Below, one piece after another: positions 1 to 6,925 of a stretch of DNA of 8,879 nucleotides. Position numbers and translations under genes: made by a program. The DNA is from JBBQXK01 sp038251625. Its GTDB lineage: Bacteria > Pseudomonadota > Alphaproteobacteria > Rhodobacterales > Rhodobacteraceae. The notes beneath the pieces were generated by a model. The model saw only the letters and a list, made by a program, of their open reading frames with translations. It ran no database searches and was not told where the DNA came from. The stretch's first letter is position 1. Each line of letters begins with the position of its first letter. Location: positions 1 to 8,879 of the forward strand of contig JBBSBE010000151.1 in assembly GCA_038251625.1 (NCBI GenBank), given 5' to 3'.

Positions 1-3000
1 CACATCGAGAGAAGATCCCGAGCGTGTGATGGCAATTCGCAGGTCATCGCTGCCAGCATCTCTTCGGAAAACCACATCTTGGATATCGATCCCGACACCA
101 AATTCCAACGTGTCAGTCCCAAAGCCATTTTTCGTCAGAGGGCCGCTCGTCGGAGCGATAAGCCGCTTCAGTGTCTTGACGCCGCTTTGTTCATTATAGT
201 CGTACTTTCCGGTCCAACCGTTTGAATCGGCAACAACGATTGTTAGTCCGTTGGCAGTGCGAGTAACTGTTCCGGCACCATCGACAGCGTATTTATACCC
301 GGTTGTAGCCGTGAAGTTTCCCGAGGTTACATAGGCACCGTTCTGCCATGCCGTCTCCCATGTGCCTGCATATTCATCGAACAAAGTGTCCCGGCCATCA
401 CCGCGGTTGAAACGGAAAACATCTGAACCGTCACCACCGACCAGCTCGTCGTCACCCCTGCCGCCAATGACAATATCGTCGCCGAAGCCGCCGTACACGA
501 CATCATTGCCAGCGTCACCCGAAACGACATCGTTCCCCAGCCCCCCGAGAACAACGTCATCATCGTCTCCACCCAGCACATAATCGTTGTCATCGTTGCC
601 TGACACAAGGTCATTGCCCTTGCCGCCTACCTGCCAGTCATTGCCAGCAAGGCCGAACAACTTGTCATCGCCATCACCACCATACTGAAAATCATTGCCG
701 TTGGTGCCAACGATCACATCGTTGCCCGCCGTCCCCTTTTGAAACGATGTGAAATCCCCAATGCGGATTTCCTCACCGTTGGTGAAGCGAAGCCATTCGA
801 TCCGGCGAGTGCCTTCAAACCAATCCTTGATGGTGATCTGGTCATCGCCGACCTGCCAAGTGCCATCAGGGCGCTGGATCTTGATGATAAGGTCCATGCC
901 TTCAAAGCCGATCGCGCCGGATCGTTCAAGCAGGATATCAGCCATGGTGATGCCGACGCCGAACACAACGGCATCATCGCCGCCCTTAGTCGAACCATCG
1001 ACAAGGAATTCGCCGCCGCCAGCCCAGTTCTTTGCAAGTGTTCCCGCTGTCCGCGCCTTGGCGGCTACGCTGATGCTGTCGCCGGTCGCACCTGGCACGC
1101 CGCCGGTCGCATCGTCGAAGTAAACATCGACACCGTCGCCGCGGTTAAAGACATATTGATCCGATCCGCCGCCGCCTTGGATGGTGACCTCGTTTCCGCC
1201 ACCGGCGTTCAGAATATCGCCACCTGCACCGCCGTAGAGCGTGTCCACGCCATCGCCGCCCACCAGCCAGTCAGAGCCGGTTGATCCATACAGCGCGTCA
1301 TTGCCGGCACCGCCGTCGAGATAATTGCCGCTCCCGCCGTTGGCGGAGAGCGCGACCGTTATGCTGACGTTACCGTCAGTGACCGCCCCTGCAAAAAGCC
1401 GATCATCGCCATCGCCGCCGATAAGCCAGTCATCGAGCTTGCCGCCAATGAGGATGTCGTTACCGACACCGCCAAAGACATTATCGCCGCGATCGGAAGC
1501 GTAGACCGTGTCATTACCCAATCCCGCATCAACGATTGCAGCGACGCCTATGTCGGCCGCTGCTCCAGAAAAGGCAGTGCCGTTGACCTTCAATCCGACG
1601 TTGACACCCAACCCTGCGTTCGTCGCTGCGATCTGCGTTGCGTTCAACCGGATTGTGTCGTTCCCGGCTGAACCTTCGATGATTGTCTGGCCTGCGACAT
1701 CGATCACGTCGCCGAAAGTATAATCGCCCAAATCGATGGCACGGCTGATCCTTTCGCTCGACGGATCATAATCGAAGCGAAAGCTCGTTGTGCTCGGTAA
1801 GGCGCCCAGTTGCTCAAGCAGGAAGCTGAAGCCGCCAAACCAGTCAGAAGCAGCACGGCGCGTGAGGCCAAGCTCCACGGCGCGAGCCAGGATAATGGCT
1901 TCCTCAGCCGCGAAAACGCTCTCTGACTCAGCCGCAATCAGGGCGTTGGCCGCAGTCGAGTTTTGAAGGTAGCTTTGGTAGCGCTTGCCAATCTCTATAT
2001 CACCAAGCAGTGCATCAACCTTGAAGTTGGAACCCGCCAATTCGAGGTGGTTATAAAGCGCACGCTTAAGAATGATGCTGCCACCAGCAATGTTGAAGCC
2101 GCCATTCAGCGCCTGGCCAACCCCGTAGTTTATGAGATCAGAAGCAGCATCCTTGCCCTTGGCACGGTAGGTAATTGATTCCTGCGACTGGTTCGACAAC
2201 GGGCGATAGACATAGTCTTTCCTCCACATTCCATAATTGCCAGCCTTGACTGCTTCCGGCGACAGCAGCGTACCGCCGATCGAGCCGATGAGACCGTTGA
2301 ACGTGTTGGCGACTGTCGTCGCGATGCTGTTGGCAGCAGCTTTGGATCCATTCTTCCGCGAATACAGGTTGGCAACCTCGAAAGCGCCAGATTCCGGGTC
2401 CCAAATGACATCGGCGCCTGATCTTGGTACACCGCCAAACAGCGAGCCAATCAGTCCACCCAGAATATTTCCGACGAAGGAAGCTAAAGCGGAAACTCCG
2501 AGCACCACCCACCCGCCAGGGTTTGTCAACAATGCCAGCGCGCCGATCACCGCCAGCGACGATCCTACCGCAGAGCCTAGTTGACCCCCGATGGTGTCGA
2601 ACTTTACCAGTGCGCTCGCAAGCTTGTTGCCGAAGTAGGAACCAACTGCCGACGCAAACTGCGCAGGATTGATATTGTTAAAAACACTGATGTGCGAGCC
2701 ACCGGCTATAGACGTTAGATTTGTTACAATCTGGGTTATCGCAACGCTTCCGGTTGTGCTAAGCAGTTCGCCGGCAACGCCATTGATCCCTATTGCGCGC
2801 ACGAGTTCGCCCGTCAGGTAGGAAGACACAGCACCTATGCTGGCATTCAAGAGATCAGGGCCAAGGCTAGCTTTCGCCTGCTTCACGGCCAAATCCACAG
2901 ACCCAGTAGCAGCGCCACCCAGTGTTGTCCCAATTATAGAGCCAATCTGACCGAGAACTACCGACGCCGCAATTTCGGCGACAGCATTATCTCCAGCAAG

Positions 3001-4599
3001 ATAGCTCCCAAAGATTGATCCAATAGCCCTTCCGGAAGCGCCAAATGCGCTGACGATCTTCTGGCCCTTCGACGAAAACTCAAGCACCGTCGTCAGTCGG
3101 AACCCGGTATCGGGGTCAAAACTCGAAACTACGTCAAGGTTGGAATTTTTCGACGACACTGATGTTCGAGTAACTTTCATTCTGCCAAATGCATCAGGTG
3201 AAACCTCAATTACGCGGACGACCTCGTTATTATCGAAGACCGTGCCATATCTTACCGATAAGCCGATTGGGAGCTGCGCGCCCGTCACAGGATCGAAGCT
3301 TATGCCTGTCGATCCTGATCTAAACACTGAACCTAGTGAAAATCCGTTCCCAGCACTCACAGCGAAAAGCCCGCTATCGGGACCAGCTTTGCCACTAAAA
3401 GCGGCCAGGACGACGTCGTTAACCGATTGAATTCCTTGCGCATCGTTGATCTGGGAACTGGCGCCCTGTACAAGACTGGCAATAGTCGCTTGCGCGCCGG
3501 CCCGCAGGTCAACCAGATCCTTCTGACTGAAAGCAGATGTTATGTCCGCTCCGTCGCGGACTATTCGAATGGAGGAAATGGAGAGATTATCGTTAAAAGC
3601 AACCTCAACGTAGTTTGTTGAGTCGGGGGCACCTGTCGCCTTGTTCCTGCCGAAGATTCTGATCGTGTCGGGCGAAATGACTTGCGTAGCGGCCTCTACA
3701 TGATAGCTTGCAAGCTGAAGATATTGCTGGCCGAATAGACTTGCGGAGGATACATCAGGTAACGGAACGCTTATTATCGGAAGTGTTCCGTCGGAGTAGG
3801 GCCCTGAGTCAGTATTTATATATGCGCCTTGCGACGTAATATACCCGGCTGCTGCGCTAAGGTTTTCAAGCTTAAAATTATAGACACGCGCATCTGAATA
3901 GAAGTCCGAATGCGTAGTAAAATATTTGAGTGTTGCTCGAAGATCTGGTGGAACTTGAAGGTTATCTCCCTCATATGTGCCAGACAGATAAGATACCAAT
4001 CTCTGTCTGTTTTTCGGGTCATGAGCTTGATTAAAGTATCCAGCAAGCCAGGCAATTGCAAGGTTATGATCCGCAACAGAGTTCGTCGATAAATCATTCG
4101 AAAAGATTCCTAAATTCACAAAGCCCTTTGCGGCCCAACTCTGCGTGATCCGGTTAGCAGCACTCATTACGTCGAAATAGAGAGTCTGTAAATTAAAGTC
4201 GTCAGCGACATCAACGACAGTCTGCGCGAGCGTGGAGTTAAAGATCCCGGTCGTATTAATTTGGTTCGCTAGACTAGCGGGATTAGACAAAGATTTGTCA
4301 ATCGCTTTTCTAAGAAAGTCAGCGCTCTGAGCTTGAGTGATTTTGCCGGTTAAAACTCCGTCGTCAAGTATCTTTTCAAAATACAATCGAGCGGTACTAT
4401 TGTGGGAGATATCTAGCTGTGATATTCCAAATGACAGCCCGCTGCCTGCCTTGCCGGCCCATACAAGCGTGTATGGGCCGGAGGAATTAACTCCATTCGC
4501 TGGCGGCGCGGTGCGGATTATGCCATCTGCTCCGCGTAATGTTGCGCCTTCGGCATTCCGTACGAGTTCTTTGAACGCGCTGAAGTTTGTCAGAGGCAA
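1..4599 (-). CDS. Giant RTX (hemolysin-type calcium-binding) protein, putative T1SS cargo; C-terminus outside window
   Basis: Large extracellular calcium-binding protein, 1533 codons visible and still open at the window edge, so the C-terminal T1SS signal is not seen. The frame was read through by hand and shows no stop. The start is well defined: an in-frame TAG lies at 4617-4615 and the first usable start after it is TTG at 4599, with AGGGAAGGGA seven bases upstream; it overlaps the previous gene by ten bases. Layout: a possible lysozyme-like domain (1-211), an uncharacterised beta-rich middle (about 212-515), two Gly/Ala-rich hydrophobic segments (520-569, 671-728), a linker domain containing YGMWRKDYVYRP (about 788-800) and RAASDWFGGFSFLLEQLG, RTX array 1 (1024-1163), HCBP-related domain 1 (1171-1283), RTX array 2 (1289-1409), and the start of a second HCBP-related domain (DTLEFGVGIDIQDVVF). 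There is no metzincin HExxH zinc motif and no hlyC-like acyltransferase gene in view. Role as cargo of the upstream exporter is inferred from operon structure and RTX repeats. Toxin, bacteriocin or adhesin are all possible. Confidence 0.93.
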   Translation of the reverse strand, partial: MPLTNFSAFKELVRNAEGATLRGADGIIRTAPPANGVNSSGPYTLVWAGKAGSGLSFGISQLDISHNSTARLYFEKILDDGVLTGKITQAQSADFLRKAIDKSLSNPASLANQINTTGIFNSTLAQTVVDVADDFNLQTLYFDVMSAANRITQSWAAKGFVNLGIFSNDLSTNSVADHNLAIAWLAGYFNQAHDPKNRQRLVSYLSGTYEGDNLQVPPDLRATLKYFTTHSDFYSDARVYNFKLENLSAAAGYITSQGAYINTDSGPYSDGTLPIISVPLPDVSSASLFGQQYLQLASYHVEAATQVISPDTIRIFGRNKATGAPDSTNYVEVAFNDNLSISSIRIVRDGADITSAFSQKDLVDLRAGAQATIASLVQGASSQINDAQGIQSVNDVVLAAFSGKAGPDSGLFAVSAGNGFSLGSVFRSGSTGISFDPVTGAQLPIGLSVRYGTVFDNNEVVRVIEVSPDAFGRMKVTRTSVSSKNSNLDVVSSFDPDTGFRLTTVLEFSSKGQKIVSAFGASGRAIGSIFGSYLAGDNAVAEIAASVVLGQIGSIIGTTLGGAATGSVDLAVKQAKASLGPDLLNASIGAVSSYLTGELVRAIGINGVAGELLSTTGSVAITQIVTNLTSIAGGSHISVFNNINPAQFASAVGSYFGNKLASALVKFDTIGGQLGSAVGSSLAVIGALALLTNPGGWVVLGVSALASFVGNILGGLIGSLFGGVPRSGADVIWDPESGAFEVANLYSRKNGSKAAANSIATTVANTFNGLIGSIGGTLLSPEAVKAGNYGMWRKDYVYRPLSNQSQESITYRAKGKDAASDLINYGVGQALNGGFNIAGGSIILKRALYNHLELAGSNFKVDALLGDIEIGKRYQSYLQNSTAANALIAAESESVFAAEEAIILARAVELGLTRRAASDWFGGFSFLLEQLGALPSTTSFRFDYDPSSERISRAIDLGDYTFGDVIDVAGQTIIEGSAGNDTIRLNATQIAATNAGLGVNVGLKVNGTAFSGAAADIGVAAIVDAGLGNDTVYASDRGDNVFGGVGNDILIGGKLDDWLIGGDGDDRLFAGAVTDGNVSITVALSANGGSGNYLDGGAGNDALYGSTGSDWLVGGDGVDTLYGGAGGDILNAGGGNEVTIQGGGGSDQYVFNRGDGVDVYFDDATGGVPGATGDSISVAAKARTAGTLAKNWAGGGEFLVDGSTKGGDDAVVFGVGITMADILLERSGAIGFEGMDLIIKIQRPDGTWQVGDDQITIKDWFEGTRRIEWLRFTNGEEIRIGDFTSFQKGTAGNDVIVGTNGNDFQYGGDGDDKLFGLAGNDWQVGGKGNDLVSGNDDNDYVLGGDDDDVVLGGLGNDVVSGDAGNDVVYGGFGDDIVIGGRGDDELVGGDGSDVFRFNRGDGRDTLFDEYAGTWETAWQNGAYVTSGNFTATTGYKYAVDGAGTVTRTANGLTIVVADSNGWTGKYDYNEQSGVKTLKRLIAPTSGPLTKNGFGTDTLEFGVGIDIQDVVFRRDAGSDDLRIAITRSGSSLDV
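373..735 (-). repeat. RTX array 2, eleven in-register nonapeptides plus a terminal capping unit
   Basis: Residues about 1289-1409. From 735 down to 439 the sequence reads as eleven consecutive nine-residue units without insertion: GTAGNDVIV, GTNGNDFQY, GGDGDDKLF, GLAGNDWQV, GGKGNDLVS, GNDDNDYVL, GGDDDDVVL, GGLGNDVVS, GDAGNDVVY, GGFGDDIVI, GGRGDDELV, then GGDGSDVFRFNRGDG as a terminal unit. Every one of the eleven keeps Asp at position six. This is an uninterrupted calcium-binding beta roll. The terminal FNRGDG motif is the same kind of ending as in array 1. Confidence 0.95.
751..1090 (-). other. HCBP-related beta domain 1 of the RTX protein
   Basis: Residues about 1171-1283 lie between the two RTX arrays. 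Key stretches are DDAVVFGVGITMADILLERS, a DLIIKI strand, DDQITIKDWFEG and RIEWLRFTNGEEI. The pattern, with D.I.I..WF followed about ten residues later by IE...F.NG, matches the domain often found after RTX blocks (hemolysin-type calcium-binding protein related domain, PF06594, recalled from memory). Its role is unclear; it probably caps the beta roll. The same pattern begins again near position 90 and is cut by the window edge. Confidence 0.75.
1111..1530 (-). repeat. RTX array 1, calcium-binding nonapeptide repeats (interrupted)
   Basis: Residues about 1024-1163. Repeats of the GGxGxDxxx type are seen as AGLGNDTVY, GGVGNDILI, GGKLDDWLI, GGDGDDRLF, then after a break GGAGNDALY, GSTGSDWLV, GGDGVDTLY and GGAGGDILN, ending in GGGGSDQYVFNRGDG. 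Such repeats form a parallel beta roll that binds calcium after secretion. A roughly 26-residue insertion (AGAVTDGNVSITVALSANGG and onward) splits the array in two. Several units are degenerate at the Asp position. A separate weak unit (GSAGNDTIR) lies upstream near 1674-1648. Confidence 0.93.
2416..2589 (-). other. Second Gly-rich hydrophobic segment of the RTX protein
   Basis: Residues about 671-728 contain a strongly hydrophobic hairpin-like region: SSLAVIGALALLTNPGG followed by VVLGVSALASFVGNILGG and LIGSLFGG, with an Asn-Pro-Gly-Gly turn in the middle. It could form two membrane-spanning helices or buried amphipathic helices. It is the most hydrophobic part of the protein and the best candidate for membrane contact. 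Prediction from composition only. Confidence 0.5.
2895..3042 (-). other. First Gly/Ala-rich hydrophobic segment of the RTX protein
   Basis: Residues about 520-569 alternate small residues with Ile/Leu/Val, for example GRAIGSIFGSYLAGDN and LGQIGSIIGTTLGGAATG. Repeated Gly spacing of three to four residues resembles glycine-zipper packing seen in membrane-inserting or oligomerising helices. Similar hydrophobic stretches occur upstream of the repeats in pore-forming RTX toxins, but no sequence identity to these is claimed. Confidence 0.5.
3967..4599 (-). other. Candidate lysozyme-like (T4-lysozyme/GH24 style) N-terminal domain of the RTX protein
   Basis: Residues 1-211 of the RTX protein show an ordered set of weak similarities to T4 lysozyme, recalled from memory and not aligned by tool: a helix ending in Glu-Gly (FKELVRNAEG, Glu17; compare the catalytic Glu11-Gly of T4), a strand with GLSFGISQLD (54-63; compare TIGIGHL), a helix beginning GKITQAQSADFL (85-96; compare GVITKDEAEKLF), and a terminal DPKNRQRLVSYLSGTYEG (194-211; compare TPNRAKRVITTFRTGTW). 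The order and approximate size fit. I cannot point to firm equivalents of T4 Asp20 and Thr26, and the region between Glu17 and the strand is longer. This is a hypothesis about fold and possible muramidase activity, not an assignment. Confidence 0.35.
4454..4481. repeat. Perfect 12-bp inverted repeat with 4-base loop inside the RTX gene
   Basis: The arms are ccggcccataca (4454-4465) and tgtatgggccgg (4470-4481), exact reverse complements, separated by agcg. On the minus-strand mRNA this makes a 28-nt hairpin beginning about 118 nt into the RTX coding sequence (residues about 41-50). No U-tract follows, so it is not an ordinary intrinsic terminator. I saw no second copy in the window. It may act on mRNA processing, stability or ribosome traffic, or be a remnant of an inserted palindrome. 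Function unknown. Confidence 0.85.
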
Positions 4600-5501
4600 T
4601 TTTTTGTCCCTTCCCTAAAAGGTGTTCTACTCTTGAGTTCAGAATACCAGGACGAATAGTCAAATTGTCTGCCGGTTATGATATTTTCTGCCGGGATCGG
4701 GACTATGGCGAAATCACTACAAATTATTCCATTCTGGAGCAGCGCCCTCAGATCTGAGGTGATTATAACCTTGTCACTTACCAGTACGGCTTTATCCGGA
4801 TTGGTCCTTGATCCAAAACCTATTATTGCGAGCTGCTGAGTAGAATAGCTTGTCGGAGCACCTTTAATTATTTTATTTCTATACTGCATTATTCTTTTTC
4901 CAAATGGATCATTTTTGTATGAAATGTATTGTATATGTCCTTGTAATCCGTCTGAATAACTATAGAATAAAGTCTCTCTGGTAGTAAGTGGGGCGTGTTG
5001 CCTAATGGCGCTTACAAGTCCATTTTGGATAAATGGAAGACGTTGTTTATAGTTTTTTGCGGATGATAGCGCGTAGTTTACGCGCGCCATATTCTCGTTT
5101 TGGCTATTTAGATACTGCCAGCACGTTGTAGGTTTTTTTCGAAGATAGTGATCGCAAACTCGGGTCGTCCCTGTTTTAAGAGAGGTAACTATTGCTATCT
5201 CGCTCTGGATAGCATCATTAACATTTCTCAGGCAGAACGCGACGAGGAAGTCCTGTCCGTCCCTTTTGTACAAAAACGGAGATCTCGCACCGACGATACC
5301 ATCGCATTGCTCCAAGAAGCTAGCATCAAAACGCGGTAGCCTGGTAACATTCTCGGATGTAACAACGTCGGATTTTATTTCTGCCACTTTCTGGGCGAAG
5401 GCAATATCACTTCCCGAGGTCAATAAGCAGGAAGTCATCAATGCTATAGATATTATTTTCCAGGTATTAGTCTCTGTAGTTTTAGTGGATGTAGTTTTCA
5501 C
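4590..5501 (-). CDS. Unrecognised exported protein between hlyD and the RTX gene; candidate periplasmic partner or immunity protein
   Basis: A 303-residue protein I do not recognise. The N-terminus looks like a Sec signal peptide: charged and Thr-rich 1-15, hydrophobic WKIISIALMTSCLLTS (14-29), and a likely cleavage site after AFA (34-36). Cys25 is not in a convincing lipobox, so a soluble periplasmic or secreted protein is more likely than a lipoprotein. The mature part has six cysteines (66, 90, 116, 127, 261, 302), enough for three disulfides, and no further membrane helix. It starts with GTG, overlapping the hlyD stop as GTGA, with AGGG eight bases upstream; a later ATG (codon 22) would destroy the signal peptide. 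Its 3' end overlaps the RTX start by ten bases. The gene is strikingly AT-rich compared with hlyB/hlyD (13 G+C in the 60 bases 4861-4920). The Sec signal argues against a T1SS cargo role; its position suggests a partner or immunity protein for the RTX product. That it is a gene is fairly sure; its function is open. Confidence 0.85.
   Translation of the reverse strand: MKTTSTKTTETNTWKIISIALMTSCLLTSGSDIAFAQKVAEIKSDVVTSENVTRLPRFDASFLEQCDGIVGARSPFLYKRDGQDFLVAFCLRNVNDAIQSEIAIVTSLKTGTTRVCDHYLRKKPTTCWQYLNSQNENMARVNYALSSAKNYKQRLPFIQNGLVSAIRQHAPLTTRETLFYSYSDGLQGHIQYISYKNDPFGKRIMQYRNKIIKGAPTSYSTQQLAIIGFGSRTNPDKAVLVSDKVIITSDLRALLQNGIICSDFAIVPIPAENIITGRQFDYSSWYSELKSRTPFREGTKNCL
4607..4616 (-). promoter_or_regulatory. 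Ribosome binding site deciding the TTG start of the RTX gene
   Basis: AGGGAAGGGA followed by a seven-base A-rich spacer and TTG (4599). An in-frame TAG overlaps the upstream edge (4617-4615), so the gene cannot start earlier in this frame. The site lies inside the end of the preceding gene, implying translational coupling. Confidence 0.8.
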
Positions 5502-6921
5502 CGCTCTCGCCCTGCCTCTTGCAACCGCCGCTCGATTGGGCTTAGCAAATAGTCAATCACTCTCCTGTCACTGGTCCTGATCTCGGCCGTCGCCTGCAAC
5601 CCCGGGGCCAGAGCGATCCCTTTCTCTAGCTTCCCGCCAAGCTTGCCGCGCTCAACCGCTACCCGCGCCTGATAGACCGGCCCCAGCTTCTCATCCTGGA
5701 TCGCATCGCGGCTGATCTGCACAAGCCGCCCCTCGAGCGTACCATAGCGGGTGAATGGATAAGCCTCGAGCTTAACTGTCACCGGCTGTCCCACTTTGAC
5801 AAAGCCGATGTCACGGTTGAGCACCTGCGCCTCGACGACGAGTTCGGCGTCGTTCGGCACCACCACCAGGATGGGATCGGCGGGCTTCAGCACTGCGCCT
5901 TCGCTGTATACCGCCAGTTGCTGCACCACCCCATCCACCGGCGCGCGTACCAGTTGCAGGCGTGATTTCTGATCGGCCTTGGTCAATTCCTCGCGCGCCA
6001 GTCTGATGTCGGCCTCGGCCTTATTGAGATCGGCGAGCACTTCACGCGTCGCCTGCGCCCGCGCTTCGGCGATCTGGGCCGCAACCCCGGCGATACTGGC
6101 CGTGGCACGCTTGGCATTCTGCGTCTGAACCGCGATCTGACGTTGATGGTCAACAAGCTGCTGATCGATCTCCGATTGGATGATCTTTGACGCATAGCCC
6201 TTGTCGACCAAGCTCTGCCGCCGCTGCGCACGATCCGCCAGAAACGGCAGCGTGTCGCGCAGCCGGTCGACCTCAGCACGCGCGCCAGCGCCGGTTGCAT
6301 CGGCCTCAGCCGCTTGCTGGCGCAGGGCACTAACCTTGGACCGCAGTTCATCGAGCCGCGAGGCAATCAACAACCGCTGGTTGTCGGCCACATGTGGCGG
6401 CAGACCCGCAGGAGGCGTAAACGCTGCGGACCGTCCCGCAAGGCCGGCGAGAAGCGCCTGTGAGCGCGCCGCATCAACCTGGGCCATCTGGAGATTGGCG
6501 GTCGCCTGCGCCGCGTCGGCGCCCGATGCCGTCGGATCGAGGGTCACCAGCGGTTGCCCCCTGCGCACCGTCTGGCCGTCATGGACATAGATGGCGCGAA
6601 CAACACCGCCTTCTGCCGATTGCACCAGCTTATTGCGACCCGAGGTAATCACCTTACCCGGCGCCACCGCGACGATGTCGATCCGCGCCACGAACGACCA
6701 GATCAGTGCCAGCATGATGAATGCCATGAGCACCCATAGGATGATGCGGCGCAGCGGATTTGGCGGGGTTTCGACCAGTTCGAGCGCTGCCGGGAGGAAA
6801 TCCTTTTCACGCCAATGGGGTCGATTCGCGCGGCGTTCCGATTCAAGCGTCCAGCTGTCGCGCAGCACGTGCCAGTGCCGCGCCCATGCGCCTTGCTGCA
6901 ACACAGCATCAGTAGCGGCAG

Positions 6922-6925
<4 letters not shown>
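5498..6925 (-). CDS. hlyD: HlyD-family periplasmic adaptor (membrane fusion protein)
   Basis: Adaptor subunit that bridges the HlyB-type ATPase and an outer-membrane TolC-type channel. It is 475 residues, close to E. coli HlyD (478). A cytosolic N-terminal tail (1-60) is followed by one membrane helix (about 61-79), the first half of the lipoyl-like domain (about 85-135), a long Ala/Gln/Arg-rich helical hairpin predicted to be coiled coil (about 135-320), the second lipoyl half beginning LVRAPVDGVVQQL (325-337), and a C-terminal beta domain with the HlyD-type stretch YPFTRYGTLEGRLVQIS (389-405). The start is TTG at 6925, sharing bases with the hlyB stop (TTGA); GAGGGGG lies four bases upstream, which supports this start and translational coupling. 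The stop overlaps the next gene's GTG start by four bases. The TolC partner is not in the window and is presumably encoded elsewhere. Family identity is very sure. Confidence 0.95.
5510..5513 (-). promoter_or_regulatory. Ribosome binding site for the GTG start of the 303-residue protein
   Basis: AGGG lies eight bases before GTG (5501), within the last codons of hlyD. It is a moderate Shine-Dalgarno match; together with the signal peptide that this start preserves it favours GTG over later codons. Confidence 0.5.

Noticed and set aside
739..1284. Plus-strand open frame of 181 codons opposite the RTX arrays
   Set aside because: It is antisense to the RTX gene, whose repeat protein sequence is unmistakable. 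The opposite frame is open because of the biased Gly/Asp codons; the translation shows no domain.
373..1530. CRISPR or tandem DNA repeat array in the periodic region
   Set aside because: The period is 27 bases because of nine-residue protein repeats. Units vary at the DNA level and there are no identical repeats with spacers.
2130..2512. Two minus-strand frames of 106 and 124 codons inside the RTX gene
   Set aside because: Both lie in alternative frames of the RTX gene, which reads through this region without a stop in the correct frame.
4454..4481. Intrinsic terminator at the 12-bp hairpin
   Set aside because: On the minus strand the stem is followed by CAAGGCAGGC, not a U-tract, and the RTX frame continues intact. 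It is kept as an unexplained hairpin instead.
5388..5501. Lipoprotein signal at Cys25 of the 303-residue protein
   Set aside because: The residues before Cys25 (LMTS) do not fit a normal lipobox, and a good signal peptidase I site (AFA, 34-36) follows.
5983..6366. Minus-strand 127-codon frame inside hlyD
   Set aside because: It is a frame-shifted reading of the coiled-coil part of HlyD, very Arg-rich and without its own context or start signal.
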